A stretch of 51,896 bases of DNA from JBCCQH01 sp039024435 (GCA_039024435.1 JBCCQH010000050.1:1-51896); one strand, 5' to 3'; shown: positions 43,101 to 51,752, counted from the first letter of the stretch. Notes: generated from the sequence alone by a model not told the origin. Numbers and translations: made by a program.

Positions 43101-44699
43101 ATTCGCCGTGCGGCCGGCACCATCGGTCGCCGTCAGAGTCACGGTCGATGTACCGGTTCCGCTGAGCATGCTGCCCGACGCCGGCGATTGCGTCACCGAG
43201 GGGGAGGCAGTACAGTTGTCCGTCGCCCCGGCGAGGGGTACATAATCGGGCAGGGAAACCTGACAATTGGCGTTTAGGTTGACGGTCCGGTTGGAGGGAC
43301 AGTTGATCGAAGGATTGGTGACGTCTACCTTGGTGAGGGTAAAGGTACAGTTCCGGGTATTGCCCGAGCCGTCGGTAGCCGTCATGGTAATCGTCTGGTT
43401 GCCGGCGCCGGAGACAACCGCTCCGGCCGCGGGCGACTGAGAAATCGTGGGGTTTGCCGTACAGTTGTCCCCCGCACTGGCCTGACTGCGGAAGTCCGCC
43501 AGCAAAGCTTGGCAACTGGAATTCAAGTTGACCGTCTGGGTAGAGGGACAGGTCAGGGAAGGATCCTGGTTGTCGACCACGGTTACGGTAAAGCTGCAGG
43601 TCGCCGATTGGGAGCCTTGGGTGACGACAAAGCTGTTGGTCGTGGTTCCGACCGGGTAGTTGGCACCACTGCCGAGGCCAGCGGTCTGGTTGATCGACAG
43701 GGGAATGTTGTAGCTCAGAATGACCTGGCCATTGCCGGTGCGCACGCCATTCGACATTGAACCACCGGTCACTCCGCCAATGTAACCCGAGCCGCCGGCA
43801 CCACTTTGTCCGGTCCAGTTGACCGAGTAGGCACCGCCGCCACCATTGGTACCGCCACCGACACCACCGGCCAGGGCGTTGCCGCTGCCGGACTGGGTGC
43901 TGCTGACTTCGTCACCGCCCGTACCACCGGAACCGAATCCACCGGCCGTACCGTCATTTCCGGCGAGGTTCCAACTGGAGATTCCCGCGTTGCCGCCGCT
44001 GGTTTGGCTTCCACCACCGGGCAAGGTCGTGCTGGTGTACGGCCAGGCGGCACCGCCGCCGCCGCCGTACCAACCGCCGCCACCACCGCCGCCGCTACCG
44101 CGGCCGCAGCCTTGGACCCGGTTGCCCCCGGCCCCCCCACCACCACCCGCCACCAGGCGTCGGGCGTTCAGCGAAGTGCCGTTGAGTCGGATATCCGTGG
44201 CCCCCCCGCCTCCGCCTCCGCGGGCGGTGGAACAAGGCTCAGCCCCGGCATTGCCGCCGCCATTGTAAGCGCCGGCCGTGTTGATTCCACCGCCGCCACC
44301 TACGTAGATGTAAAGGGTATTGCCGGGCGTAACGGCGAGGTTACCGGTTGCGTAACCGCCCCGTCCCCCGGCAATGTTGTTGCCGGAGTTGGTGCGCCCC
44401 TGGCCACCCCAGGCTTGAATGTTGACTGAGGTGACATTGGCCGGAACGGTAAACGATTGGACCGATCCGGTGAAATTGAAGGTCTGCGTGGTATTGGTCT
44501 GCGCATTGGTGGTCGGCTGCGAATACGTAACCGTGCTCGAACACTGTCCGTTGGCCGCATTGACCGTAATGGGCGACGGACAATTCAGAATGATTTGAGC
44601 ATTGACCACCGGTCCCATGCACACCAAGGCCAATAGCGCCAGCGCACCATTGCGGTACCATCGGGAGATCCCTTGGAATTGAGTAAATATATTGTTCAT
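40149..44699 (-). CDS. Giant glycine-rich/HYR-repeat T9SS surface protein
   Basis: 1516 residues from the ATG at 44699, chosen because a signal peptide (ALALLALVCMGPVVNAQ) follows. Order: a short HYR-like start (ILNCPSPITVNAANGQC), a glycine-rich domain of about 260 residues (GGGGGGGWYGGGGGAAWPY; ends in SGAGGSGYIGGVTGG), then ten HYR-type repeats of about 80 residues and one variant. Each repeat has a CP...LNANC start, TDNC centre and VTITATDGSGN end. Next come Ig-like modules (YLWSTTQTTQAIQV, ASYQWFLNGNVIPG) and a T9SS sorting domain (VYPNPTRDLLNIRM). Regularly spaced cysteines suggest disulfides in each repeat. It is probably a fibrous adhesin; ligand unknown. It follows a small secreted protein gene by 81 bp. 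Confidence 0.9.
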   Translation of the reverse strand: MNNIFTQFQGISRWYRNGALALLALVCMGPVVNAQIILNCPSPITVNAANGQCSSTVTYSQPTTNAQTNTTQTFNFTGSVQSFTVPANVTSVNIQAWGGQGRTNSGNNIAGGRGGYATGNLAVTPGNTLYIYVGGGGGINTAGAYNGGGNAGAEPCSTARGGGGGGATDIRLNGTSLNARRLVAGGGGGAGGNRVQGCGRGSGGGGGGGWYGGGGGAAWPYTSTTLPGGGSQTSGGNAGISSWNLAGNDGTAGGFGSGGTGGDEVSSTQSGSGNALAGGVGGGTNGGGGAYSVNWTGQSGAGGSGYIGGVTGGSMSNGVRTGNGQVILSYNIPLSINQTAGLGSGANYPVGTTTNSFVVTQGSQSATCSFTVTVVDNQDPSLTCPSTQTVNLNSSCQALLADFRSQASAGDNCTANPTISQSPAAGAVVSGAGNQTITMTATDGSGNTRNCTFTLTKVDVTNPSINCPSNRTVNLNANCQVSLPDYVPLAGATDNCTASPSVTQSPASGSMLSGTGTSTVTLTATDGAGRTANCNFTVTRVDVTAPSLSCPSNQTVNLNANCAASVPNFISQVSATDACTSNPTLSQSPSAGTLINSGGTQTITVTGTDGAGNNGNCTFTLTAVDNVNPSVNCPGNQTVNLNANCAVSLADYTNATSAADNCPVGLSLVQSPAAGATINGVGATTVTMTATDGSGNTDNCTFTVNRLDVTNPTLNCPTTATVTLNSNCAASLPNYAAQATIADNCTASPNVTQSPAAGSPLNGTGNTNVTLTVADGSGNTNSCTITVSKVDATAPAVSCPPNQSLTLNASCVAAMPNYVPQSSATDNCTGAPTRVQSPNTGSMINGPGNTTVTITATDGSGNNSNCTFTVTAVDNSNPTLSCPPAQTVSLNANCQAQVPDLTVQANATDNCSSPNLTQSPASGTIVSGSSAQMITITATDGSGNTDNCMVSVNFLDLAQPTVSCPPNTSIALNPNCEAMVPDYTAQASASDNCTPNPVKSQSPAAGSMFTGGGPHTVTISTVDAANNVANCTFLVSGVDQVAPTIGCPAAQSIALDANCQVALPDFAPLSSPADNCTANPVVSQSPAPGTSFNGVQTTTVMLTVTDGSSLTANCSFTVNIEDQTGPSVTCPGMDTIYADAACEALLPDYTSVTTNVDNCSTILNLSQSPFGGTVISGAGTTTQVVMTALDQENNIGTCTLSVTLVDTLGPDLMGCPSIVEFTPTTLDCNPQVQWNAPTATDACAGSASLSSTHAPGDNFPVGTTAVTYTALDPGNNFSQCTFDVVVNAPALDGFITADNPVPCEGDTVTLNASAGLSGYLWSTTQTTQAIQVTTTGWYWVDLTDASNCSGRDSFFVDFQTAPAPVISVVGQDLCTTPFASYQWFLNGNVIPGATSQCFTPTGSGSFTVLVTAQAGGCETQSDPIQFVSLDNGLSDQDFSVYPNPTRDLLNIRMEQPLLESGSVMIYDVAGRIVQRVNFEMLESEMTLDLSQVSAGTYFVELVAGEFRGRRKVMRIR
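40850..43570 (-). repeat. Tandem HYR-repeat array within the giant surface protein
   Basis: Eleven consecutive units of about 240 bp, each coding for CP...(T/S)(V/I).LN..C, then (S/T).DNC or ADNC and TATDGSGN. The units are diverged from one another, so the array is old or under selection. Sister genes at 45863 and 48458 have only about two units. Confidence 0.8.
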
Positions 44700-44780
44700 G
44701 TCCTGATTGTTCTGTTGTTCTTTCGATATGTAAGCGATCCCGCCGGTCACTCAACAACCGGCAAAGATCCAGGTCGTGGC

Positions 44781-45152
44781 TCAATCGCGCTGGGGCAGGG
44801 CCGTGATGATGTCCGAGCGCAAGGTGGCGGCATCGATGTTTCCGGGCTGTACTGTAATGCGGTCTTCGGCTTCGGAAACAACCGCAAAACCAGCATCCTG
44901 CCCCATTTCGCGCAATTGCTCCAGCAACCAGGCCCGGGCGTCCCCTTTGGGAGTGGCAAATACCTCACCCTTCGCATCGGAAATCGCCCCCGATTCGAAG
45001 TACAGCTCAATCGGCGCTACCGCGCTACCGATCACAATCTGAATGCGGGGAGGAGCAATGAAGGCAGTGGTTTCACCGACTGCGGCGGATTGGGCGTACG
45101 TAGTCACGGGCCCCGTGAGCAATAACAGGAATAGTAATAATTTAGCTTTCAT
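44781..45152 (-). CDS. Small secreted protein partnered with the giant HYR protein
   Basis: 123 residues. Signal peptide about 1-20 (KLLLFLLLLTGPVTTYAQ). The mature part reads SAAVGETTAF, then ELYFESGAISDAKGEVFAT, a helix (ARAWLLEQLREMGQDAG) and FAVVSEAEDRITVQPGN. It lines up along its length with the 129-residue protein at 50819-51208 (YFEGNLLSDAGGELVAT; FDLNEVDNRLSI), so the two are paralogs. Both sit immediately upstream of a glycine-rich/HYR gene on the same strand. The family is unknown to me; a chaperone, anchor or processing partner for the large protein is a guess from context. Confidence 0.75.
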   Translation of the reverse strand: MKAKLLLFLLLLTGPVTTYAQSAAVGETTAFIAPPRIQIVIGSAVAPIELYFESGAISDAKGEVFATPKGDARAWLLEQLREMGQDAGFAVVSEAEDRITVQPGNIDAATLRSDIITALPQRD

Positions 45153-45806
45153 TGGGCTTCAGATTCAATTTCGATACTACCGAGACGATAACTTACCGGA
45201 ACATGCGGCGATACTAAAATAATTGATTTTAAAGCTGATTGATCAACGCGACTCTGGTCCGGGGGGCAAAAGATCCAGTTTCGGTGGCCGACATTTACGG
45301 CCAAATCGGCACTTATCTTTTACAATTCTGGAACAAAAATTCCATCTATGAATGTAGGAATTTATTCAAATTAAACCAATTCAAGGTTTCGGGTAAATTC
45401 CCGTTTTACGGCAAAATGTCGGCCTACGATTTTACTCGGGGAAACGGCAAAGGCCGGAATTCAGAAATGCCCGCGGCCGCTCTCATCCGGGGAGTAGCCG
45501 AGGGCCGGAAATTACCGGGGAGATACCGGACGTACTCCCGAGCCTCGCCCGAAGCATTGGTCGGTTGACAAAGCGCCCCCAAAGGACACCGTTGATATCG
45601 CCGATGCCCCCAACCACCCACGCCTCGGTTTCAAGGTATTCCACCAAGGTCCGCGAAACGTTTTGGCCGGCCATCGTCTCCGGAAAGGAGATTTTTTACC
45701 GGACAGGGGTCATCCGGAGCAAAGTCCTCCGGATGCGCGCCTTGCGCAGCGCAGGCGACCGGTTCGCCGCCGGTTTACTGGGAAAATTCTCCGCCCAGCG
45801 CAACAA
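45153..45806. other. Gene-poor region between the HYR genes
   Basis: No convincing gene; the longest frame (45239-45568) has no signal, family or promoter. A perfect hairpin, CATCCGGAG / CTCCGGATG (45711-45735), is present. The DNA is otherwise unremarkable. Confidence 0.4.
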
Positions 45807-45840
45807 AAATGGGAAAAGCGCCGGAGCACTTTTCCCATTT
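45807..45840 (-). terminator. Terminator of the 780-residue HYR gene
   Basis: Stem AAATGGGAAAAG (45807-45818) / CTTTTCCCATTT (45829-45840), with a run of five T after it on the minus strand. It resembles the hairpin after the next HYR gene (48401-48434), so terminators and genes may have been duplicated together. Confidence 0.75.
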
Positions 45841-45862
45841 AAATGCAAATGATCCGACTGGG

Positions 45863-48205
45863 CTACTCCATGCGGAGCAGACGGCGGCGGCCGAGGAAGC
45901 TATCGCCTTTGATCTCGACGATGTAGCTGCCGGCGCTGACGTCGCCCAGATCGAGGGTCACCGTGCCCGACAGTTGCTCAAACTCATGGCGCATCACGAT
46001 GCGGCCCGCCAGGTCGTACAGCATCACCGTACCCGCTTCGTTGAGCGGCTGGACCATGCGGACGTTCAACTGATTGTGCGCCGGGTTCGGGAAGATCTCG
46101 AATCCCGGATGGTTGAGGGCTTCCCGTACACCGACGAAGAAGACCGTATCTGAGGTGCCTTCACAACCGATGGAATCCAGGACCACGACCGAGAAGTTTC
46201 CGTCGGTGGTCGGCGTGAAGCAGGGCATCGTTGCGCCCGGAACCGCCGCTCCGTTTTGGAACCACTGGTAGGAAGCAAAATTCGGCTGGGCACAAAGGGC
46301 CGCGCCAGTGGGCGTAACCGTCGGCATCGGCTGATTGGCAACCACCAAGAAGGAGTCACGTCCGGTACAACCGATGGAATCGGTGACATCGACCCAGTAG
46401 ATCCCGGGCATATTCGCGGTGATCATCGGCGTGGTGCCCCCGGTCGACCAGGCGTAGCTGGCAAATCCGGGAGGCGCTCCCAGGCTGAAGGTATCGCCAT
46501 CACAGACAGCACCCGGCATTTGCATGACCACCCCGTCCAGGACTGGGCTCGTCACCGTCAGGGCGAAGGTACATACGCCCGAATTGCCGGAGCTGTCGGT
46601 TGCCGTGTAGGTAATGCTCGTCGTACCGATCGGGAAATTGTCCCCCGGCACACTGGTGCTTGTGATGGCCGGACTTGGGGTACAGTTGTCCGCAAATACC
46701 GGCGGGGCAAAGTTGACCGCCGGATTGCAGTCCAGGACCGTCGGGGTAAAGATTTGCGATGGTGGGCACATACTGGCCACCGGAGCGGTGCTGTCGACCA
46801 CCACCACGTTGAAGTTGCAATTGCTTACGTTGCCGGAAGAATCGGTTACCGCGAGGGTTACCGGAGCCGTGCCACCGAGGCCAGAGACCACGGCACCTGC
46901 CATGGGAGTCTGAACCACGGTCGGGTTTGCATCGCAGTTGTCAAAGATATTCAGGGTCGCCGAGTAATCGGGCAAAATACCGTCGCAACTGGCATCGGCG
47001 AAGAGGGTATCGGTCGCCGGGCAATCCAGGACTTGCGGCACCGTGCTGTCGACCACCGAAATGGTAAAGGTGCAGGAGTCGGTGAAAGCGCTATCGGTAA
47101 CGACAAAGGAATTCGTGGTCGTTCCGAGCGGGAAAACGCCACCGCTGGCCGTACCGGCAATTTGGTTGACGCTGAAACCGGAATTGTAGGTCAGGGTGAT
47201 CTGGCCGTTTCCGCTGCGCACCCCGGAGAGCATGCTTCCCCCGGTTACACCGCCGATGTAGCCCGAGCCACCGGCTCCGCTCTGGCCGGTCCAGTTGGCG
47301 CTGTAAGCACCACTACCACCGGTAGACCCGCCCCCGGCTCCACCGGAAAGGGCATCTGCGTTGCCACCCTGGCTGGAGCTAGCTTCATCGCCACCGGTTC
47401 CACCGATCCCTAGGACACCGGCGGTTCCATCGTTGTTGGTCACGCTGGTCCAGTCCGAAGTCCCTCCGGTTCCGCCGGCGATCTGGGTACCCCCGGTCGG
47501 GAGTACTGTACTGGTAAACGGCCAGGCTGCGCCACCACCACCGCCGTAGTAGCCACCACCACCACCGCCGCCGGTTCCGCGACCACAACCTTGTACACGC
47601 TGTCCCCCGGCTCCGGCTCCGCCACCGGCGACGATCATCCGGCCGGCCAGGGTCGAGTCGCCCTGACGCACGTCAGACGCCCCACCGCCGCCACCGCCAA
47701 AAGCAGTTGCGCAGCCTACGCTACCGGCATTGCCGCCACCGTTGTAGCCACCAGTCGTGGAAATGCTTCCGCCACCACCGACTTCTACATAGAGCGTTTC
47801 GCCCGGCGTCACCGCCAGGGTGCCCGTGGCGCTACCCCCCAGGCCACCGACGATGTTGCTCGGGTTGGACTGGCCCTGAGCTCCTAATGCTTCGATGGTG
47901 ACCTCGCAGACATTGGCCGGAACCACAAAAATCTGCGTGCTCCCCGTGAAGGCATAAACCGTATTGGTCGTGTTGATGGTATTCGTAACACAAGCAGCAT
48001 ACATCACTTGCGCATCGCAGGTAAGCGAATCGGTGCTCACTACCAGGTTCGGGGGGCACGTGATCTGCACCTGTGCCCGCAACTGGGGGAAAAATCCCAA
48101 AATACCCAGCAAGATGAGCACCAGGGAAGGGGATAACAATCGTCCACGCAAACTGACTTTGCGGTGATGGCTATCCGATTGGGAATAGTAGAGTTTTGAT
48201 TTCAT
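45863..48205 (-). CDS. Glycine-rich/HYR T9SS surface protein, second copy
   Basis: 780 residues from the ATG at 48205, which gives a signal peptide (VLILLGILGFFPQLRAQ). Order: QITCPPNLVVSTDSLTC, a glycine-rich domain (GGGGGGGYYGGGGGAAWPF) ending SGYIGGVTGGSM, two HYR-like repeats (DCPATDTLFADASC and MCPPSQIFTPTVLDC), two Ig-like modules (YAWSTGGTTPMITAN, SYQWFQNGAAVPG) and a T9SS sorting domain (IFPNPAHNQLNVRM, GSYIVEIKGD). It is very similar to the protein at 48458-50767, pointing to a recent tandem duplication. GTTTGCAAAC, a perfect palindrome, lies 14 bp upstream of the start. No small partner gene lies directly upstream. Confidence 0.9.
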   Translation of the reverse strand: MKSKLYYSQSDSHHRKVSLRGRLLSPSLVLILLGILGFFPQLRAQVQITCPPNLVVSTDSLTCDAQVMYAACVTNTINTTNTVYAFTGSTQIFVVPANVCEVTIEALGAQGQSNPSNIVGGLGGSATGTLAVTPGETLYVEVGGGGSISTTGGYNGGGNAGSVGCATAFGGGGGGASDVRQGDSTLAGRMIVAGGGAGAGGQRVQGCGRGTGGGGGGGYYGGGGGAAWPFTSTVLPTGGTQIAGGTGGTSDWTSVTNNDGTAGVLGIGGTGGDEASSSQGGNADALSGGAGGGSTGGSGAYSANWTGQSGAGGSGYIGGVTGGSMLSGVRSGNGQITLTYNSGFSVNQIAGTASGGVFPLGTTTNSFVVTDSAFTDSCTFTISVVDSTVPQVLDCPATDTLFADASCDGILPDYSATLNIFDNCDANPTVVQTPMAGAVVSGLGGTAPVTLAVTDSSGNVSNCNFNVVVVDSTAPVASMCPPSQIFTPTVLDCNPAVNFAPPVFADNCTPSPAITSTSVPGDNFPIGTTSITYTATDSSGNSGVCTFALTVTSPVLDGVVMQMPGAVCDGDTFSLGAPPGFASYAWSTGGTTPMITANMPGIYWVDVTDSIGCTGRDSFLVVANQPMPTVTPTGAALCAQPNFASYQWFQNGAAVPGATMPCFTPTTDGNFSVVVLDSIGCEGTSDTVFFVGVREALNHPGFEIFPNPAHNQLNVRMVQPLNEAGTVMLYDLAGRIVMRHEFEQLSGTVTLDLGDVSAGSYIVEIKGDSFLGRRRLLRME

Positions 48206-48400
48206 TGTTGGAGTAAACGTTTGCAAACAATTGTAAAGCGCAAAAAAACGAGACTTTGGAGTCGCATGTCAAAACCCTAGACATGCTTTTCGAATAACCG
48301 GACTTATCCCTAGAATTCCTAATAATACCGTACTGCTTCTTGGATATTTTTGGCAACGGTACCTTGGGTTCCCAACCCAAAAGGTCCAATGTAAAATGTC

Positions 48401-48434
48401 GAATGGGAAAGGCCACAGTGGGCCTTTCCCATTC
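48401..48434 (-). terminator. Terminator-like hairpin of the 769-residue HYR gene
   Basis: Perfect 14-bp stem GAATGGGAAAGGCC (48401-48414) / GGCCTTTCCCATTC (48421-48434), 23 bp beyond the stop. The following T-run is weak. Confidence 0.65.
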
Positions 48435-48457
48435 CGATGTAAACGGTGCGGCGTGGC

Positions 48458-50767
48458 CTATTCCATACGGAGGAGGCGACGGCGACCGAGGAAGTTGTCA
48501 CCCCGGACCTCCACGATGTAGCTGCCCGCACTGACCCTGCCCAAGTCGAGGGTCACGGTGCCGGAAAGCTGGTCAAAATCGTGGCGCAAGACGATGCGGC
48601 CGGTCAGATCGTACAGCATGAGCGTTCCCGCTTCATTGAGCGGCTGGATCATCCGCACGTTCAACTGGCTTTCGGCCGGATTCGGGAAAATCTCAAAACC
48701 CGGATTGTTGAGCGCTTCGCGCACGCCGACAAAGAAAAGGGTGTCGGAGATGCCCTGGCATCCCACGGAGTCAAACACGATGACCTGGAAAGTTCCATCG
48801 GTGGTCGGCGTGAAGCAATCGTTCGTGGCGCCCGGGATCAGGGTGCCATTTTGGTACCACTGGTAAGAGGCAAAGCCCGACTGAGCGCAAAGCGCAGCGC
48901 CCGTCGGCGTGACGGTCGGCATCGGCTGATTGGCCGCTACCAGGAAGGAATCGCGTCCGATACAACCGCTGGAGTCGGTCACGTCCACCCAGTAGATCCC
49001 GGTCATATTGGCGGAGATCGAAGCAGTGGTCGCTCCGGTGGACCAAGAGTAGTTGGTAAATCCGCCCGGTGCTGCCAAGCTAAAGGTGTCGCCATCGCAA
49101 ATCGCTCCCGGAGTTTGCTGGACCAGGTTGTCCAGTACCGGGCTGGTGACAGTCAGGGTAAAGCTGCACACCGAAGAATTGCCCGAGCTATCGGTAGCGG
49201 TATAGGTGATGACCGTAGTCCCGATGGGGAAATTGTCCCCTGGGCTGCTCGTGCTGGTGATCGATGCAGCACAGTTTTCGGTAAATACCGGCGGGGTAAA
49301 GTTTACCGCCGGGTTGCAATCCAGCGTGCTCGGCGTGAAAATCACCGCCGGCGGACAAGAAGTTACAATCGGAGCGGTCGAGTCCACAACTTCCACGTCG
49401 AAAGTGCAAGTGCCCACGTTGCCGGAAGAGTCGGAAACGGTCAGGGTGACCGAAGTGAGGGAACCGGCTCCGGAGACTGTAGTCCCCGCTAGCGGAGACT
49501 GTACCGTGGTCGGATTGGGATCGCAATTATCGGCAATGGTGAGGGCCGTGCTGTAGTCGAGCAAAGCGCCCCCACAGTTGGCGTCGGCGTAGAGGGTATC
49601 GGTTCCCGGACAGCCGACCACATCAGGAGCCACGCTGTCGACCACGGTCAAGGTGAAGCTGCAAGAGTCAGAGTTGGTGCCCTGCACAACCGTGAAGGCA
49701 TTGGTCGTCGTTCCGATGGGGAAGGTCGACCCACTCGCCAAACCGGCCGTTTGGGTCAGGGTAAAAGCAACACTGAAGGAAATGCGGACTTGGCCGGCGC
49801 CGGTATGAACCCCCGTCGCCATGGAGTCATTGGTGACGCCGCCGGTGTAGCCCGAGCCACCGGCACCGCTCTGGCCGGTCCAGTTCACGCTGTACTGACC
49901 GATGCCCCCAGTCATGCCACCCCCGGCACCACCGGGGAGGGCCGCGCCACTACCACCTTGGTTGGAGCTGACTTCGTCGCCGCCATTCCCACCGATACCG
50001 AGGGCACCGGCGGAGCCATTGTTGTTCGCGGCACCCGTGTAGGCTGAGGTTCCGCCGGTTCCAGCGGCCGTCTGCGTACCGCCCGTGGGCAAGGTGTTGC
50101 TGGTGGACGGCCAAGCCGCACCACCGCCCCCGCCGTAGTAGCCACCGCCACCACCGCCGCCGGTTCCGCGACCGCAGCTCTGATTCCGGTTGCCACCCGC
50201 ACCGCCACCGCCGCCGGCGACGATGACCCGATTGGCGAGTGCCGTACCGCCCTGGCGGACATCGGAGGCGCCGCCGCCTCCCCCACCGTAGGACAAATTA
50301 CAGCCTACTATACCGGAGGAGCCGCCGCCATTGTAACCGCCGGTAGTGGCTTGAACGCCACCCCCGCCGACTTCGACGTAGAGCGTTTCCCCCGGCGTCA
50401 CCGCTAAGCTGCCCGAAGCGTATCCGCCCAGTCCACCGGCGATCGCGCCAGAATTGTCCGAGTTGGTATTTCCCTGGGCACCAAAAGCTTCGATGGTCAC
50501 CTGTCCGATTCCGATCGGAACCACAAAGACTTGGGTAGATCCAATGGCGACATAGGTCGTATCGGTCACTGGTCCACCCGAGATGAAGGGTGCATTATAA
50601 GAGGTCGTAGCATCACAAGATGCCGAATCAGTACTCACTACCGTATTGGGGGGGCAGTTGAGGGCAAACTGGGCCGCCGCTTTCTGCGGAAAAAAGCCCA
50701 GACACAGGAGCGCAAGCAAAAGGGTACTGTACCCAAAGGATTTCGGGTAGGGTAAAGTTTTTCTCAT
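48458..50767 (-). CDS. Glycine-rich/HYR T9SS surface protein, third copy
   Basis: 769 residues from the ATG at 50767, which begins a signal peptide (STLLLALLCLGFFPQKAAAQ). Order: FALNCPPNTVVSTDSASC, a glycine-rich domain (GGGGGGYYGGGGGAAWPS; SGAGGSGYTGGV), two HYR-like repeats (GCPGTDTLYADANC and SCPPAVIFTPSTLDC), Ig-like modules (YSWSTGATTASISAN, SYQWYQNGTLIPG) and a T9SS sorting domain (IFPNPAESQLNVRM). Glycine-rich domains of this kind also occur in ALK/LTK-type receptors and bacterial surface proteins. A small secreted protein gene ends 51 bp upstream and is probably co-transcribed. Confidence 0.9.
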   Translation of the reverse strand: MRKTLPYPKSFGYSTLLLALLCLGFFPQKAAAQFALNCPPNTVVSTDSASCDATTSYNAPFISGGPVTDTTYVAIGSTQVFVVPIGIGQVTIEAFGAQGNTNSDNSGAIAGGLGGYASGSLAVTPGETLYVEVGGGGVQATTGGYNGGGSSGIVGCNLSYGGGGGGASDVRQGGTALANRVIVAGGGGGAGGNRNQSCGRGTGGGGGGGYYGGGGGAAWPSTSNTLPTGGTQTAAGTGGTSAYTGAANNNGSAGALGIGGNGGDEVSSNQGGSGAALPGGAGGGMTGGIGQYSVNWTGQSGAGGSGYTGGVTNDSMATGVHTGAGQVRISFSVAFTLTQTAGLASGSTFPIGTTTNAFTVVQGTNSDSCSFTLTVVDSVAPDVVGCPGTDTLYADANCGGALLDYSTALTIADNCDPNPTTVQSPLAGTTVSGAGSLTSVTLTVSDSSGNVGTCTFDVEVVDSTAPIVTSCPPAVIFTPSTLDCNPAVNFTPPVFTENCAASITSTSSPGDNFPIGTTVITYTATDSSGNSSVCSFTLTVTSPVLDNLVQQTPGAICDGDTFSLAAPGGFTNYSWSTGATTASISANMTGIYWVDVTDSSGCIGRDSFLVAANQPMPTVTPTGAALCAQSGFASYQWYQNGTLIPGATNDCFTPTTDGTFQVIVFDSVGCQGISDTLFFVGVREALNNPGFEIFPNPAESQLNVRMIQPLNEAGTLMLYDLTGRIVLRHDFDQLSGTVTLDLGRVSAGSYIVEVRGDNFLGRRRLLRME

Positions 50768-50818
50768 AGTAATATGATGGTCAAAATTCGTTGGCAATTG
50801 GTGGTAATCAACCGTCGT

Positions 50819-51208
50819 TTACTCGACGGCAGCCGAAGTTAGCGATGCGGTCAGCGATTCAAACAACTGGGTGGCATCTTTACCACTCATCGCTATGCTC
50901 AGGCGATTGTCGACTTCATTGAGGTCAAATTGGGTAACCTGAGCGGAGTTGCGCAGTTGCTCGATCTGGGCAAAAACTTCGGTACGGGCATTTTGGGCAA
51001 AAGTAGCCACAAGTTCACCTCCCGCATCGGAGAGCAGATTGCCTTCAAAGTAAAATACCAGGGTGGCGCCGGAGTTGGCATCCACAACCGTGAATTTCAC
51101 CGGTTGTTCCGTCGTTTTTTCGACGCTCAGGGCGGCCGATTGTGCCGTCACGGGCTGCACTCCGCCCACCATGAGCAGAAACAGGAAAAAGGAAAAAAAT
51201 TTGTTCAT
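50819..51208 (-). CDS. Small secreted protein partnered with the HYR protein, first copy
   Basis: 129 residues from the ATG at 51208, which starts a signal peptide (FFSFFLFLLMVGGVQPVTAQ). The mature part begins SAALSVEKTT and contains LVFYFEGNLLSDAGGELVAT, then a helical stretch (ARTEVFAQIEQLRNSAQV) and FDLNEVDNRLSIAMSG. It is a diverged paralog of the 123-residue protein at 44781-45152. There are no cysteines in the mature part and no T9SS domain, so it is probably periplasmic. The family is not recognised. The gene pair with the downstream HYR protein is repeated at 44.7-45.2 kb. Confidence 0.75.
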   Translation of the reverse strand: MNKFFSFFLFLLMVGGVQPVTAQSAALSVEKTTEQPVKFTVVDANSGATLVFYFEGNLLSDAGGELVATFAQNARTEVFAQIEQLRNSAQVTQFDLNEVDNRLSIAMSGKDATQLFESLTASLTSAAVE

Positions 51209-51548
51209 CGAGTCTCTAATTGATTTCAAGTACATTTGGTCGGACCCGACGCTTCCAGATGAATCTCCCGTGTACTTCGCTGCCTTGGTTGTGCCGCGTA
51301 GTTCGCGAGCAAAATGGGCAACCGGAAGCCGTCAGTCAAAACCAAGAAAAAAATAGCATTCAGGATGGTTTTTAGCCATCACACACACGCATAAAGTTAA
51401 AAAAATTATTGGCAAAGGCCAATTGCGCGATGCAGCAAAAGCCCACTTTTCTCTTCCCTGAGCGACTCTTTTTCCCGCTGGCCCAATAAATCCGGCCGAG
51501 GACCGGAGCTTTCCAAAGACCCTTTTGCCGAGGCAAACAAATAGCGCA

Positions 51549-51571
51549 CAATCCATTAGATTAATGGATTG
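51549..51571. other. Perfect intergenic hairpin
   Basis: CAATCCATTA-GAT-TAATGGATTG, 10-bp arms. It lies in the 688-bp region 51209-51896, which has no convincing gene. It could be an operator or a small structured RNA element. Confidence 0.4.
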
Positions 51572-51676
51572 TTTACCCCCACTTTCCCGTTGCATTTTGT
51601 CGGGCAATTTTTCAAAAAAATGATCCCCCACTCATTGGAAGACACTTGCCCAAACGCACTTTCGCTGAATCACCAC

Positions 51677-51729
51677 AAGACGGTATTTGTCTCACAGAAA
51701 ACGAAAAAAGACAAACTGCCGTCTTTTTT
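51677..51729 (+). terminator. Orphan terminator-like hairpin
   Basis: AAGACGG (51677-51683) / CCGTCTT (51719-51725) with inner pairing TTTGTC / GACAAA, then a T-run. No plus-strand gene ends here, so it may close a non-coding transcript or be a remnant. Confidence 0.45.
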
Positions 51730-51752
51730 CGTCAAATCGCGCAAACGCATGT

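Noticed and set aside
40850..43570. Regular repeats considered as a CRISPR array
   Set aside because: Units are about 240 bp, diverged and in frame within one large protein, so they are protein-domain repeats.
45239..45568. 109-codon frame between the HYR genes
   Set aside because: No promoter, signal, family or compositional support; atypical residue use for this genome.
51332..51631. 99-codon minus-strand frame near the right end
   Set aside because: Overlaps the perfect hairpin at 51549-51571 and looks non-coding; the apparent hydrophobic stretch is not backed by a start context.
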